Source: Paenibacillus gallinarum
GTDB lineage: Bacteria; Bacillota; Bacilli; Paenibacillales; Paenibacillaceae
Assembly: GCF_014836635.1 (NCBI RefSeq)
Contig: NZ_JACSQL010000002.1
Location: 785,580 to 849,579 of the forward strand
DNA: 64,000 nucleotides
Direction of reading: 5' to 3'
Shown: piece after piece, positions 1-7,514 of the stretch
How the letters are laid out: every line of letters begins with the position of its first letter
How positions within the stretch are numbered: the first letter of the stretch is position 1
Position numbers and translations under genes: made by a program
Notes under the pieces: model-generated
The model's input: only the letters and a program-made list of their open reading frames with translations
Told to the model about the DNA's origin: nothing
Databases searched by the model: none

Positions 1-621
1 CTGGGTCATAGCAAAGGAGATCGTCATTACCAAGGGATGGTAGCTTCCTTACAAAATGATCTGCACATTGCGGAAGCTTGTGGTTCAGCGGGTGTTGTCG
101 TTCATTTTGGGCATGCAAAGATGAGTGATCCGCTTGTTGGGTATCGTCATATTATTCAGTTTTTAGAAGATGTCCTAACAGGCTGGAAAGGCGAATCCAA
201 GATTTTAATCGAAAATCAAGCAGGGGATCATGGCCCCATGGGTACGACTATCGAAGAAATGGTGCAAATACGAAATTTGTCCCGATACGCTGACTCGATT
301 GGTTTTTGTTTTGATACGTGTCATGCCTATGCGAGCGGTCTATGGAATGGTTCAGAAGATTCAGAACTGATTGAAAAAGGACGAAGTCTGGGCTATTTTG
401 ATGCGCTTATTGCCATTCATGTAAATGATTCAAAGTATGGATATCGTTCTAATAAAGACCGCCATGAACGAGTGGGTAAAGGATATATAGGGGAGAACGG
501 GCTAGCCTGGCTGTTACAGCAAAAAGACGTGAAGGGCTCTATATGGGTACTGGAAACTGAAACAGGTGAAGATGGAACTCATCAGGAAGACATTGAGTTA
601 ATTCGAACTTGGATAACTTGA
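1..621 (+). CDS. nfo: Endonuclease IV (AP endonuclease), 5' truncated by the window edge
   Basis: Apurinic/apyrimidinic endonuclease of the Nfo family, a zinc-dependent TIM-barrel enzyme of base excision repair. The reading frame is open from base 1, so the N-terminus lies outside the window; about 206 residues are visible. Family metal-ligand motifs can be read in order: VVHFGHA, LIENQAG (Glu), FDTCHAY (Asp and His), IHVNDSK (His), KDRHERVG (Asp and His) and a late LETET (Glu). That the metal ligands appear intact suggests an active enzyme. It is the first visible gene of a compact co-directional group; the next start lies 26 bases after its stop. The family call is secure, while the exact start cannot be seen. 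Confidence 0.9.
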   Translation: MGHSKGDRHYQGMVASLQNDLHIAEACGSAGVVVHFGHAKMSDPLVGYRHIIQFLEDVLTGWKGESKILIENQAGDHGPMGTTIEEMVQIRNLSRYADSIGFCFDTCHAYASGLWNGSEDSELIEKGRSLGYFDALIAIHVNDSKYGYRSNKDRHERVGKGYIGENGLAWLLQQKDVKGSIWVLETETGEDGTHQEDIELIRTWIT

Positions 622-647
622 AAGCTGTTTTAGAAAGGTGGGGAAGA

Positions 648-992
648 ATGAACTTATTTCTGGATGATTATCGAACATGTCCACCTGGATTTACACTTGC
701 AAGGGATGTAGAAGAGTGTAAGCTGCTTCTTATTGAATACGATGTAAATATTTTATCGTTGGATTTTGATCTAGGTTATGGAAATCCGACGGGTCTTGAT
801 ATTGCTTCGTTTATCGTGAATAAGCAGATGTATCCCAATGCAATTTATTTGCATACTTCAAGTGATGCTGGACGAAGAGCAATGTATGAATTACTATACA
901 TGAATAAGCCGGATCGTACCGAAGTTCATAATGGCCCTATGCCGCAGGAGCTACTTGAACAAATTGCGCAAGCATCGAGAACCAAACAATGA
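648..992 (+). CDS. Cyclic-phosphate-processing receiver (cREC) domain protein
   Basis: A 114-residue single-domain protein resembling the receiver-like family called cyclic-phosphate processing receiver domain. It begins with an acidic FLDDYR motif and carries LSLDFDLG, which together recall the acidic pocket and phospho-acceptor strand of response-regulator receivers, but no output domain is attached. I chose ATG 648 because GGTGGGG lies just upstream and the conserved strand starts right after it; an upstream in-frame start at 609 would overlap nfo. The stop overlaps the start of the thioredoxin-like gene by 4 bases, so the two are translationally coupled. The role is inferred only from the family, thought to act on RNA-derived cyclic phosphates; no substrate can be read here. 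Confidence 0.65.
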   Translation: MNLFLDDYRTCPPGFTLARDVEECKLLLIEYDVNILSLDFDLGYGNPTGLDIASFIVNKQMYPNAIYLHTSSDAGRRAMYELLYMNKPDRTEVHNGPMPQELLEQIAQASRTKQ

Positions 993-1306
993 AACCTATT
1001 TCGCAAAATGAAATTTTACGAATGGCATGGGAAGGGAAAGCCTTTGCTCTGTATGTGTATACTCCTTTATGCGGCACTTGTCAGGCGGGTATACGAATGC
1101 TTGAAGTGGCAGAGTATCTCTTGCCAGAAGGGATCCTGTATGAAGCAAATATAGCAGATATCCAGAACGTGGTTCAGCAATATCAGATTACGAGTGTACC
1201 CGCTTTACTATTGTTTAGCGGAGAGAAGCAACTTCCGACTCACATTTATAAAATGGAATCGGCTCAGCATTTGTTGAATCAAATCAGGAGGGTGATTTCT
1301 TCATGA
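989..1306 (+). CDS. Thioredoxin-like protein with CGTC active site
   Basis: A 105-residue thioredoxin-fold protein with no signal peptide, so probably cytoplasmic. The redox motif CGTC follows the strand ALYVYTPL at about residues 30-35, and the cis-proline region reads TSVPALLLF, as expected for the fold. It lacks the usual WCGPC signature of housekeeping TrxA, so it is better called a thioredoxin family protein (YtpP-like is possible). Both ends overlap neighbours by 4 bases, which places it firmly in the operon with the cREC and ABC ATPase genes. The substrate is unknown. Confidence 0.75.
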   Translation: MKPISQNEILRMAWEGKAFALYVYTPLCGTCQAGIRMLEVAEYLLPEGILYEANIADIQNVVQQYQITSVPALLLFSGEKQLPTHIYKMESAQHLLNQIRRVISS

Positions 1307-2076
1307 TTGGGATGCAAAATGTATCACTTCAGCGCGGTGACAAGCTTATTCTTGATGATGTAAACATTCAAATGGGCAAAGATGAAAATTGGGTCATTTT
1401 AGGAAGAAACGGAAGCGGAAAAACGACGATTCTTGAAATGATGATGGGCTATTTGTTCCCATCTAAAGGGAAAGTGAACGTACTGGGATATACCTATGGA
1501 GAATGTGACGTCCGTGAAGTCCGTAAAGAAATCGGCTACATTAGTCAAACATTAATAGAAAAGCTGGCGTTAAAAGATCCAGTGTGGGAAGTAGTCGCTA
1601 CCGGAGCTTACGCTTTTTTGCGTTTCTATCAGCACATCCCGGATGAAGTGAAAGAAGAAGCGCATGCCAAACTTGCGGATATCGGATTTTCCCATCTAGC
1701 ACAACAGCCTTTTGGGACACTATCACAAGGGGAACGTAAAAAGGTGCTCCTAGCCAGGTCGCTTATGGCCCATCCCAAATTGCTGATTATGGACGAGCCC
1801 TGCGCTGGTTTAGATCTGTATGAACGGGAGAATATGTTGCTCGCGATAGATAATTTAAGAAAACAAGATATTGCTGTTGTGTATGTAACGCATCATATTG
1901 AAGAGATTATGCCCTTATTTACTCATATTGCGCTTATAAAAGATGGGAAGGTAGCTGCGGCTGGTCCTAAAAAAGAAGTATTAACAAAAGAAACAATAAT
2001 GGAAACGTACGGAATTTCTGTGGAGCTGGATTGGTTTCATGAACGCCCTTGGATACGAGTATGCAGTGGAGGTTAA
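1303..2076 (+). CDS. ABC transporter ATP-binding protein without a visible permease
   Basis: A single nucleotide-binding domain of 257 residues. Walker A is GRNGSGKTT, the signature is LSQGERKKV, Walker B is LLIMDEPCAGLD, and the H-loop is VTHHIEE. AGGAGG lies about 11 bases upstream of ATG 1303, and the start overlaps the preceding stop. It resembles the orphan YlmA/ModF-like ATPases of Bacillales. No membrane partner or binding protein is encoded nearby, so it either pairs with a permease elsewhere or has a non-transport role. The ABC class is certain; substrate and role are not. Confidence 0.85.
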   Translation: MIGMQNVSLQRGDKLILDDVNIQMGKDENWVILGRNGSGKTTILEMMMGYLFPSKGKVNVLGYTYGECDVREVRKEIGYISQTLIEKLALKDPVWEVVATGAYAFLRFYQHIPDEVKEEAHAKLADIGFSHLAQQPFGTLSQGERKKVLLARSLMAHPKLLIMDEPCAGLDLYERENMLLAIDNLRKQDIAVVYVTHHIEEIMPLFTHIALIKDGKVAAAGPKKEVLTKETIMETYGISVELDWFHERPWIRVCSGG

Positions 2077-2082
2077 TAAGAA

Positions 2083-3132
2083 TTGAGTAATCAAGAACAG
2101 ACGGCAGAAGGAATCACAACCCGTTTTATATGTACAGCAAACCATGGATTTGCTCCTTATGCACAAGAAGAACTTCGGAGAATGTTTGGAACTGTAAAAA
2201 GTACAATGCTTGTATCTGGTGAAGTGTTTTTAGCTACTTTGCCAACATCCCAGGGAGAAGTTGCAGAATTGCTGTATCAAACGCCTCCCATTTTTCTAAG
2301 ACATTTGTTCCCTATCCACTTTGAAGTGGGGATGGACGATCAAGACCATGCGTATGATCAGTTATTTCGGTTTTTACTGAATCATAGTGCACTGCAAGAA
2401 GGCACATTCAGTCTGCAGGTAAGAAAAACAGAACGGAGCAATTACGAAGGAACTTCCGGTGCATTTAAACAGCATATCTTAAATGGCATTGAACTTCTCC
2501 CTGCGCAGCACGTAGTGCAGGATGCGGACCTTATCGTATCTGTATATCTTACAGAGGAACGTTTGTATGCAGGTGTATCTCGTGCAGAAGATAATCTTTC
2601 GGACTGGAATGGAGGAGCTGTTCGCTTTCAAAAGGAAGATGGGCAGATTTCAAGAGCTAAATTCAAACTGCTTGAAGCTGAAAAAACCTTAGGAATTCCT
2701 TTTTCATCTTTTCATCGAGCAGTCGATATCGGTGCAGCACCAGGGGGATGGACTTCCTTTTTGCTAGAAAGAGGGCTTGAGGTTACCGCAGTTGATCCTG
2801 CCAAAATGAATCCAGTTCTTCTTAAGAATCCTAGGCTTAAATATGTATCTAAAAATGCGGGAGATGTAAAATTCAAGGAAAATGAATTTGATCTTCTCGT
2901 ATGTGATATGAGCTGGAGTCCCAAACTGATGGCGAGATTAGTTACCGATTTACTTTACAGTTTAAGACCTGGCGGTACTGCTGTCGTAACTGTAAAGCTA
3001 ATGCACAAAAAACCGATGGCGTTGATTAAGGAAGTAACCAGTATGTTTGAAGATTCTCGAATGCAAATTCAGCATGCTAAGCAGCTTTTTCATAATCGGG
3101 ATGAGATCACGTTGTATATGATTAAATATTAA
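2083..3132 (+). CDS. FtsJ-like SAM-dependent methyltransferase (RlmM-like architecture)
   Basis: A 349-residue protein starting at TTG 2083, with GGAGGT about 10 bases upstream and only 6 bases after the previous stop. The C-terminal half is an FtsJ/RrmJ-type Rossmann domain: motif I is DIGAAPGGW, followed by VTAVDPA (SAM ribose binding), LVCDMSW (catalytic Asp) and VVTVKLMHKK (catalytic Lys region). These fit a ribose 2'-O-methyltransferase with a K-D-K-type site. The N-terminal 190 residues resemble a THUMP-like or RlmM-like substrate-binding module. The likely substrate is an RNA, possibly 23S rRNA, but this is inference from architecture. It is the last gene of the nfo group. Confidence 0.75.
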   Translation: MSNQEQTAEGITTRFICTANHGFAPYAQEELRRMFGTVKSTMLVSGEVFLATLPTSQGEVAELLYQTPPIFLRHLFPIHFEVGMDDQDHAYDQLFRFLLNHSALQEGTFSLQVRKTERSNYEGTSGAFKQHILNGIELLPAQHVVQDADLIVSVYLTEERLYAGVSRAEDNLSDWNGGAVRFQKEDGQISRAKFKLLEAEKTLGIPFSSFHRAVDIGAAPGGWTSFLLERGLEVTAVDPAKMNPVLLKNPRLKYVSKNAGDVKFKENEFDLLVCDMSWSPKLMARLVTDLLYSLRPGGTAVVTVKLMHKKPMALIKEVTSMFEDSRMQIQHAKQLFHNRDEITLYMIKY

Positions 3133-3200
3133 TCGTGGAAAAGAAGATGACTATATAGACAAATTTCTTTCGCCATATAAAAGAACATATAAAAAAGTTC

Positions 3201-3230
3201 TTTACATTTGGTTCATTCCTGTCATATAAT
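3201..3230 (+). promoter_or_regulatory. Sigma-A promoter of the pilus/kinase operon
   Basis: A -35 box TTTACA at 3201-3206 and a perfect -10 box TATAAT at 3225-3230, separated by 18 bases, in an AT-rich stretch after the methyltransferase gene. Transcription would begin near 3237 and give an untranslated leader of roughly 120 bases before the kinase start. Boxes are read directly; activity is inferred. Confidence 0.7.
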
Positions 3231-3258
3231 GAATCCAAAATTAACCAGTACGAAAAAC

Positions 3259-3331
3259 GAGGGAAAGCATCCCTGTTGTGTGAATTTGCAAGTAACGATT
3301 GCAAATTCAGCAATAGGGGGCTTTCTCTTTT
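3259..3331 (+). terminator. Long leader hairpin with U-run: attenuator or upstream terminator
   Basis: Three nested pairings form one extended stem: GAAAGC (3263-3268) with GCTTTC (3320-3325), CCCTGTTG (3271-3278) with CAATAGGG (3311-3318), and a perfect 10-bp apical stem GAATTTGCAA/TTGCAAATTC (3282-3291 and 3299-3308). A run of seven T residues follows directly. This has the form of an intrinsic terminator, yet it lies after the promoter at 3201-3230 and before the kinase ribosome site at 3343-3349. It could terminate read-through from the nfo operon or act as a conditional attenuator of the pilus operon. It matches no riboswitch consensus that I recognise. Confidence 0.6.
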
Positions 3332-3354
3332 TTTATGTGCATAAGGAGGTAATC

Positions 3355-4833
3355 ATGCGGTTTCCTTCGCGTTTAGAAAGAGGTTCTATCCTCGGAGGGA
3401 GATACCAGATTGTTAGGAGTATCGGTTCTGGTGGAATGAGTCATGTATATATGGCAGAAGATTTAAGGCTTCCCGGAAAGAAATGGGCGATCAAAGAAAG
3501 CCTAGCGCATCCAGGATATCAAGGGAATGTAGTTACAGAAGCCGAGATGCTGATTGAACTTCAGCACCCTCGTTTACCACAGATTGTTGATTTTTTTGAA
3601 CCCGATGCTGAAGGATATACCTATCTAGTGATGGATTACATTCAGGGGGTAACCCTTACTGAATATCTTAGCAAACATGATTTTATACTGCCTTTTGACA
3701 AGATCATTCTGATGATCCAAGAGGTAATGGAAGTTCTTGATTACTTGCACCACCGTTCACCGGCCATCATATATCGTGATTTGAAGCCGGGAAACATCAT
3801 GATCACTGGAGCAGAAGAACTTCGACTTATCGATTTTGGGATTGCTCGAAATTATAAGGAGAATCATCAGCAGGATACAGTGAAACTCGGAACCATCGGA
3901 TTTGCTTCACCCGAACAGTATGGCACTGGTCAGACGGATGTAAGGTCCGATTTGTATAGCCTTGGGGCATTATTCTTATATTTGATAACCCGGGGAGCAC
4001 ACAGCGAATGGATACCGGGCGTAGAGCAACTGCTACGGCATGAGGCATTTCGTCCTTATATTCCGATCATCAGGAAACTGCTTCGGTCTGATCCAGGGAG
4101 CCGATATCAGTCAGTAGAAGAGCTTAGAGAAGAGATGTTCAAATTATCACATCGCTCGTTACCTGGAATACAAGAACAAGGAGCGGTGTTCCCACACGGA
4201 ACTTGTGTTGTCTCTGTTATAGGTACAGGACCTGGCGTGGGCGTTACTCATACTTCCATAGCCATTGCTCATTATCTGGCTAGATTGAAATGCAAGGTAG
4301 CCATTATTGAATTTTCTCAGCGAGCGACTGCTTTTTCGAGAATAGATTCGATTGCTCATGGAGAAGATGGCGTGACAGAAGAACGACGGATGTTTGAAAT
4401 AACAGGAGTTCATTATTTTCGCAGAACAAGCAAGAAAGAGATTCTCCAGCTTTTAAATAGCAATTATCAATATATTGTTTTGGATCTAGGATGTGAACGT
4501 CATCCCTATTCCATGGAAGAGCTACAGCGAAGTGATGTGCCGATTGTGGTTGGAGGGGCCGCAGAGTGGAAGCAGTCAGATATTTATTTGTTCTCACGAA
4601 GTTATGATTCAACTGTTAAAGCAAAGTGGAATTATGTTGTTCCTCTCGCCGGAAAAAACACGGTAGTGAGATTGAGAAAAAACTTGAACTCAAAACATGT
4701 ATACAGTTTGCCACTACAAATAGACCCATTTGATCAAGAAGATGAGGTAGATGAAGTTTTATCAGACATACTTAAGGATATTGTTCCTCCAGCGATAAAG
4801 AAGAGAAGCTTCTTTTTCAAAAAAAGAAATTAG
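3355..4833 (+). CDS. Hanks-type Ser/Thr protein kinase fused to a lysine-less ParA-like domain
   Basis: A 492-residue cytoplasmic protein. Residues about 15-265 are a eukaryotic-type kinase: Gly-rich loop GSGGMSHVY at 24-32, Lys47 in AIKES, catalytic loop YRDLKPGN with Asp142 (HRD changed to YRD), DFG with Asp160, and an SPEQY activation-loop end. There are no PASTA repeats and no membrane segment. From about residue 285 a second domain reads as a ParA/MinD fold: VVSVIGTG, then GVGVTHTS near 294-301 where the P-loop should be but without the usual lysine, then VAIIEF and YIVLDLG strands. The tail is very basic (KKRSFFFKKRN). ATG 3355 sits 7 bases after AAGGAGGT; an in-frame start at 3208 would lie in the promoter. 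It leads a Tad-like locus, so it probably phosphorylates or senses pilus components. Confidence 0.85.
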   Translation: MRFPSRLERGSILGGRYQIVRSIGSGGMSHVYMAEDLRLPGKKWAIKESLAHPGYQGNVVTEAEMLIELQHPRLPQIVDFFEPDAEGYTYLVMDYIQGVTLTEYLSKHDFILPFDKIILMIQEVMEVLDYLHHRSPAIIYRDLKPGNIMITGAEELRLIDFGIARNYKENHQQDTVKLGTIGFASPEQYGTGQTDVRSDLYSLGALFLYLITRGAHSEWIPGVEQLLRHEAFRPYIPIIRKLLRSDPGSRYQSVEELREEMFKLSHRSLPGIQEQGAVFPHGTCVVSVIGTGPGVGVTHTSIAIAHYLARLKCKVAIIEFSQRATAFSRIDSIAHGEDGVTEERRMFEITGVHYFRRTSKKEILQLLNSNYQYIVLDLGCERHPYSMEELQRSDVPIVVGGAAEWKQSDIYLFSRSYDSTVKAKWNYVVPLAGKNTVVRLRKNLNSKHVYSLPLQIDPFDQEDEVDEVLSDILKDIVPPAIKKRSFFFKKRN

Positions 4834-4875
4834 GAAACAGCACTCAAAGTAAAGGGTGTAGATAGGAGTTCACTT

Positions 4876-5928
4876 GTGTCAAAACTTAGACGACAGAGCA
4901 AAAAAATGATCTATGCCGGTCTTGCAGGTGCAGGAGCTGCTAGTCTTCTACTCGGAAGTTATATGTTCTACGATTTTTATGCTGACAATGTGAAGAAGAA
5001 TAAGCAAGAAGCACAGTATGAGATAAAGCTAGGCGAGCTTACACAGCAGTTAAAGGGTGAACAGAAAAATAGCAAGAAAGGTTATGTTGCTGCTCGAGAT
5101 GTGAAGCCAGGTACGTTAATTCAGAATTCGGATGTGAAAGCTATCCAGATCTCTGCAGACCAGTCGCCAGCGAATCTAATGGATGACCTGGAGGATATAA
5201 GAGGTACAGTAGCAAAAATAGAACTGCAAACAGGAACAGTCATTACCGAAGCCATGTTGTATCAGGACGAGCCTACTCCAGCTGACCTAAGAAATCGTGA
5301 GATTTCAGTCATTAAACTGCCATCTGTATTAACAGCGGGAGAAATGGTCGATGTTCGTATTCAGTTTCCTACAGGTCAAGATTATATTGTTTTATCAAAA
5401 AAAAAGGTAGAGAAACTAAACGGTCCTACCATGTGGATCACATTGACGGAGGAAGAAATACTGACCTTGTCGAGCGCAATGGTTGATGCCTACTTACATA
5501 AAGCATCTCTCTATTCACTAAGTTATGTAGAGCCAGAATTTCAAGAAAGAGCTATTCCTACATATCCAGCTAACGAAAAGGTACTGCAACTAATCGAGGT
5601 AAATCCAAATATAGTAGAACACGCGGAACAGGCTCTAGCAAAACACTTGAGAGGGACACTAGAGAGTGCTCTTGCTTCCTCCCAGACAAACGTAGTTTCA
5701 GAATCAATTGAACAGGATCTTCTGACTTCGCGAGGCGGAGGTATAAGCTCTTCGGGAGAATCATGGCACACAGATCAAGATATGAACCGGACAAGTTCTG
5801 AAGGTTCGAGCGGAGCAGTAATATGGAAAGAATCTGCGTCTGAAGGACCCGAAAATTCCAAAGAAGTTTATGGTCCGTTAGCGGAACAAAATCAAATTTT
5901 ATCACAGCCAGGGACGTCAAATCCTTAA
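4876..5928 (+). CDS. SAF-domain protein (RcpC/CpaB-like) of the Tad-type locus
   Basis: A 350-residue protein starting at GTG 4876 behind TAGGAG. An N-terminal transmembrane anchor at about residues 10-32 is followed by a charged linker at about 40-60. A SAF/CpaB-like domain then begins around residue 70, with YVAARDVKPGTLI as its recognisable start and EMVDVRIQF later. The last 100 residues are Ser/Gly-rich and low in complexity. In Tad systems RcpC/CpaB proteins sit outside the membrane and help assemble the outer channel; a Gram-positive version has no outer membrane, so here it may bind peptidoglycan or guide the fibre through the wall. It lies 42 bases after the kinase gene and just before the ParA-like genes. 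Confidence 0.7.
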   Translation: MSKLRRQSKKMIYAGLAGAGAASLLLGSYMFYDFYADNVKKNKQEAQYEIKLGELTQQLKGEQKNSKKGYVAARDVKPGTLIQNSDVKAIQISADQSPANLMDDLEDIRGTVAKIELQTGTVITEAMLYQDEPTPADLRNREISVIKLPSVLTAGEMVDVRIQFPTGQDYIVLSKKKVEKLNGPTMWITLTEEEILTLSSAMVDAYLHKASLYSLSYVEPEFQERAIPTYPANEKVLQLIEVNPNIVEHAEQALAKHLRGTLESALASSQTNVVSESIEQDLLTSRGGGISSSGESWHTDQDMNRTSSEGSSGAVIWKESASEGPENSKEVYGPLAEQNQILSQPGTSNP

Positions 5929-5950
5929 GTGAAGGGTGAAGGGCTAACCA

Positions 5951-6661
5951 ATGAAAACATGGATATTTGCAGGTTTGGCAAGCAAAACAGACGTAACATT
6001 ATATCTTAGTAAGATCCTAGCGAACATGGGTTTTAAAGTACTGCTTGTTGATGGAACCGAATATGAACGCTATAGGTATAGCATTGATCCGATCTTTTTA
6101 CCTGAGTGGATTACTGAGTTTGAAGGATTTGATGTAGCTTGCGGGTTTACAAGTTATAAGCGAATGGTGGATTACTTATCTAGTGTGGATGAGGATATAA
6201 CCCATTATGATTTTATTCTTGTTGATGTCGAAAAATTAGATTTTTTATCAAAAGAAGAGTGGATATCAGCGGCAGCAAGACTATGGGTTAGTACGTATCG
6301 TCGTCAGCATCTTGAGAGAGGCAAAGAATGGATTTATAAACTTCAAGAGAAACTGCAAGTCGAAGAGTTACCGAACTTCTACAAACTTTGGACTCAGAAT
6401 ATTGATACGACAATAGATCAGTATGCATGGGGATTTTACAATGACATTCCTATACATTTTCATGAAACATCTGTTTCGATCTATTGGAATGAGATGGATA
6501 TGGCGCTGCAAATTGAAAATGAACATATCAAAAAAATTCGTGTGAAGCCTTTATCAAGGCAATATAAGAAATCACTTACGTTATTGCTTGAACTCCTTAC
6601 CGGATGGACCTATGTGGAGTCGAAAAAAGCCATATCCCTTACAGAAAGGAAGAGAGCATGA
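5951..6661 (+). CDS. Degenerate ParA/TadZ-like protein 1
   Basis: A 236-residue protein with no signal peptide or membrane segment. The N-terminus (KTWIFAGLASKTDVT, then VLLVDGTEY) has the strand-loop-helix-strand order of the MinD/ParA fold. The loop after GLA lacks the GKT/GKS signature, so canonical nucleotide binding is doubtful; YDFILVDVEKL resembles a Walker B strand. The fold call rests on pattern only. The stop overlaps the start of the next, also ParA-like, gene by 4 bases. In Tad systems TadZ/CpaE marks the cell pole and may lack ATPase activity, and this protein could hold a similar localisation role. Confidence 0.5.
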   Translation: MKTWIFAGLASKTDVTLYLSKILANMGFKVLLVDGTEYERYRYSIDPIFLPEWITEFEGFDVACGFTSYKRMVDYLSSVDEDITHYDFILVDVEKLDFLSKEEWISAAARLWVSTYRRQHLERGKEWIYKLQEKLQVEELPNFYKLWTQNIDTTIDQYAWGFYNDIPIHFHETSVSIYWNEMDMALQIENEHIKKIRVKPLSRQYKKSLTLLLELLTGWTYVESKKAISLTERKRA

Positions 6662-7494
6662 GTATTGTTACTTTTTGGAGTCCATACCAGCGTAGTGGCA
6701 CCACATCAAACATGATATCAGTAGCTTATATGATTGGATTATCTGAGCGTTTACGTACCCTTGTCATGCATATGGATTATGCAGGAGAAAGCTGCGAGTT
6801 AGGGATGCCAATTCGTGAAACAAACACTGACTTTGTTTTGGATCAGTTATCAACAACCGGTTGGGATGCCATGTTTCGTTTGTATTCGAGTGGAAGTTTG
6901 ACAAAAGAAAAGTTTAGAGATTGTACGGTACCTCTTCTGAGGAACCAGCTGGATTTACTTCCAGGAAAATATAGACTTCCGTTTACGGGAGAGATGGATC
7001 TTAGCATGAAGCAGATATCTTCTATTTTTAAAATTACGAATGCGGCGTATGATCTGATATTACTGGATGCAGGAAGTGGAGAAAGTTGGGAGAGAGATAT
7101 CATGAAAGATAGTGATGTTGTGGTTGTCAATCTGAATCAGAATATGCGAGAAGTAGAACAATTCTTCACAAACACGAAGTGGAAGGAAGAATGGGAACAG
7201 AAGAAGATTATAATTTCACTCGGCTTATATGATCGTGACTCCAATTGTACTCCAGCCAATATTAAACGTCGTTTTGGTTATAGAGATCCAATCTTACCTA
7301 TTCCATATTGCTCACCGTATAGAGATGCATGGAATCGAAGAGATATCGGTACTTACATTCATCAGACGATAAATATGGATAAGAAGAGCGGGGAAATGGG
7401 AGAACTCGCTGCGAGCATTCGTGAATTATCCAAAATGATTATGGAAAGTGCCGGTTTGCGCAGTATTCTAAAACAGCTCGAAAGAGGAGCATAA
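6658..7494 (+). CDS. Degenerate ParA/TadZ-like protein 2
   Basis: A 278-residue protein starting at ATG 6658 (AGGAAGAGAG upstream), overlapping the previous stop. It reads more clearly as a MinD/CpaE relative: SIVTFWSPYQRSGTTSN in place of the deviant Walker A, RTLVMHMDYAGES as the second strand, and YDLILLDAGSG as a Walker B-like strand, followed by DVVVVNLNQ. The signature lysine after the first glycine of the P-loop is missing (QRSGTTS), as in some atypical TadZ proteins. The adjacent SAF-domain and CpaF-type genes support a TadZ-like polar-targeting or assembly role. Nucleotide binding cannot be judged from sequence. Confidence 0.6.
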   Translation: MSIVTFWSPYQRSGTTSNMISVAYMIGLSERLRTLVMHMDYAGESCELGMPIRETNTDFVLDQLSTTGWDAMFRLYSSGSLTKEKFRDCTVPLLRNQLDLLPGKYRLPFTGEMDLSMKQISSIFKITNAAYDLILLDAGSGESWERDIMKDSDVVVVNLNQNMREVEQFFTNTKWKEEWEQKKIIISLGLYDRDSNCTPANIKRRFGYRDPILPIPYCSPYRDAWNRRDIGTYIHQTINMDKKSGEMGELAASIRELSKMIMESAGLRSILKQLERGA

Positions 7495-7514
7495 CAGCTG
7501 GGAGGGAAGTCGAA

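Noticed and set aside
3208..3354. Longer N-terminus for the kinase gene
   Set aside because: It would cover the promoter and the leader hairpin; ATG 3355 has AAGGAGGT at ideal spacing.
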